Assembly (NCBI RefSeq): GCF_026151205.1
Contig: NC_087072.1
Location: forward strand, 15,887,669-15,951,668
Length of the DNA: 64,000 nucleotides
Direction of reading: 5' to 3'
Source of the DNA: Bolinopsis microptera
Lineage: Eukaryota; Ctenophora; Tentaculata; Lobata; Bolinopsidae
Shown: positions 63,037 to 64,000 of the stretch, piece after piece
How the letters are laid out: every line of letters starts with the position of its first letter
How positions within the stretch are numbered: position 1 is the first letter of the stretch
Program-made: the position numbers and the translations under genes
The notes under the pieces: model-generated
Databases searched by the model: none
What the model was told of the DNA's origin: nothing
The model's input: the letters and a program-made list of their open reading frames with translations, nothing else

Positions 63037-64000
63037 GTAAGCATTTACAATATAATTTTATTCCATTTTTTTTTAAATGAACGAAATTGATTGATCAGAC
63101 TTCTTTCTTGTCAACTTGCAAACAAGATCTGCAAGCAAAATTTGTTACCTATTAACAATTGTGGGTAAAAATATTTCGGTGCTCCAACAAAAACAGTATA
63201 TGATAATGAGGAATGAGTATCTTTAATGACAATGTAATGTTCACGGACTCCCCTGAACAGCCATTATTACGAACATATTCGAATTTGTATACATACTTAT
63301 GTCTTATACTGAGTTATAGTCGTTGTCAAATGGCAAGACCACCTCGATAAATATTAAATCCCGATCCTCGAACGATCAAATATCGTAGTCATTTAGCTCT
63401 GCAAGGTTTGACAAGGTACTGCAGTACGTTACAGATAAAAGAGATGGACCACTTTACAGTAAGAGCGTGGATTAAGGTGCGACTCGGACTAATCTAGAAA
63501 TAAAACGCCTAGAAACGATAACGTCTCACTTAAAATGTGAACGGATGCTATTTAAAAGGCAGCGTCTGCAAAATTTGGGTCAAACCGATCACTCTACTTC
63601 AACTGCCCATAATCTAGATTTAAAGTAGTCCTAAATCATTGGATGAATTGTTGGCCCATTACCTGCAGCTATAATTATAAAGGAGAGCTCTATAAGTCAC
63701 ACGGCTGTCTGGGTTCGGCTGGACCTCTTATTGTAACTGTAAGTGCCGCTTGTGAGATCGCGATACTATTACTTGAGTAGTAAAAAACTGAGTTCATTTT
63801 ATTGGTCGGTTAGCCTTACCCCATTTTATAAAACTAAGCAGCCACTTAATAGTTGGCCACAGTTATTCGAAAAATCAACTAGTTTGGTGGATTTTGGGAC
63901 ACAAAACCTTGCAAAGTGTGCATTTAAATGCATTTGTTTATATGAAACGGAATGGGTTTCTTGTGATATTATGTAAATGAATAATGGAGTAACTTTATGG
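63037..64000. other. Start of the next intron, nothing recognised
   Basis: Follows the donor at 63037. No convincing exon of the acidic-protein gene was found before the window ends; it probably continues to the right. Confidence 0.4.

Overview
This is a stretch of animal (metazoan) nuclear DNA. Genes are split by GT-AG introns, and the products include a voltage-gated K+ channel, a rhodopsin-like GPCR, a calponin-homology (CH) protein and the proteasome phosphatase UBLCP1. It is moderately AT-rich and loaded with DNA transposons, Helitrons, SINEs, LINE debris and satellites. The genes do not fix the species; a non-vertebrate, possibly early-branching, animal is my guess. There is no operon or bacterial signal.

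I rebuilt six genes by joining exons whose splice sites and reading phases agree. (1) 1168-7026, +: the 3' part of UBLCP1. (2) 12246-28081, -: a 15-exon, 707-residue protein with a GAS2-like CH domain and a Myb/SANT-like module, unrecognised as a whole. (3) 35537-36357, +: a four-exon, 137-residue orphan. (4) 38009-42738, +: a 516-residue Kv channel with an altered S2 and S6. (5) 44185 to beyond 63036, +: an acidic unrecognised protein. (6) 50332-51806, -: a 391-residue class A GPCR lying antisense inside an 11.9-kb intron of gene 5.

The space between exons is mostly mobile DNA. A 3.9-kb element with long terminal inverted repeats (TIRs) and a TA target duplication sits in UBLCP1 intron 1; it carries a SINE in one arm and a scrambled coding remnant. 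A 3.8-kb foldback element with a 10-bp target duplication lies at 7.78-11.55 kb. A 3.5-kb hAT element with an 8-bp duplication sits in a gene-2 intron. A 3.7-kb element wraps a 2.6-kb pyrimidine tract. Three Helitron-like insertions interrupt a 32-bp satellite inside the Kv gene. The big gene-5 intron holds a 41-bp satellite within a duplicated block that looks partly like uncorrected assembly, followed by a degraded LINE endonuclease.

Exon joins were made by eye from splice sites and phase. No similarity search was possible, so family names rest on motifs I recognise.
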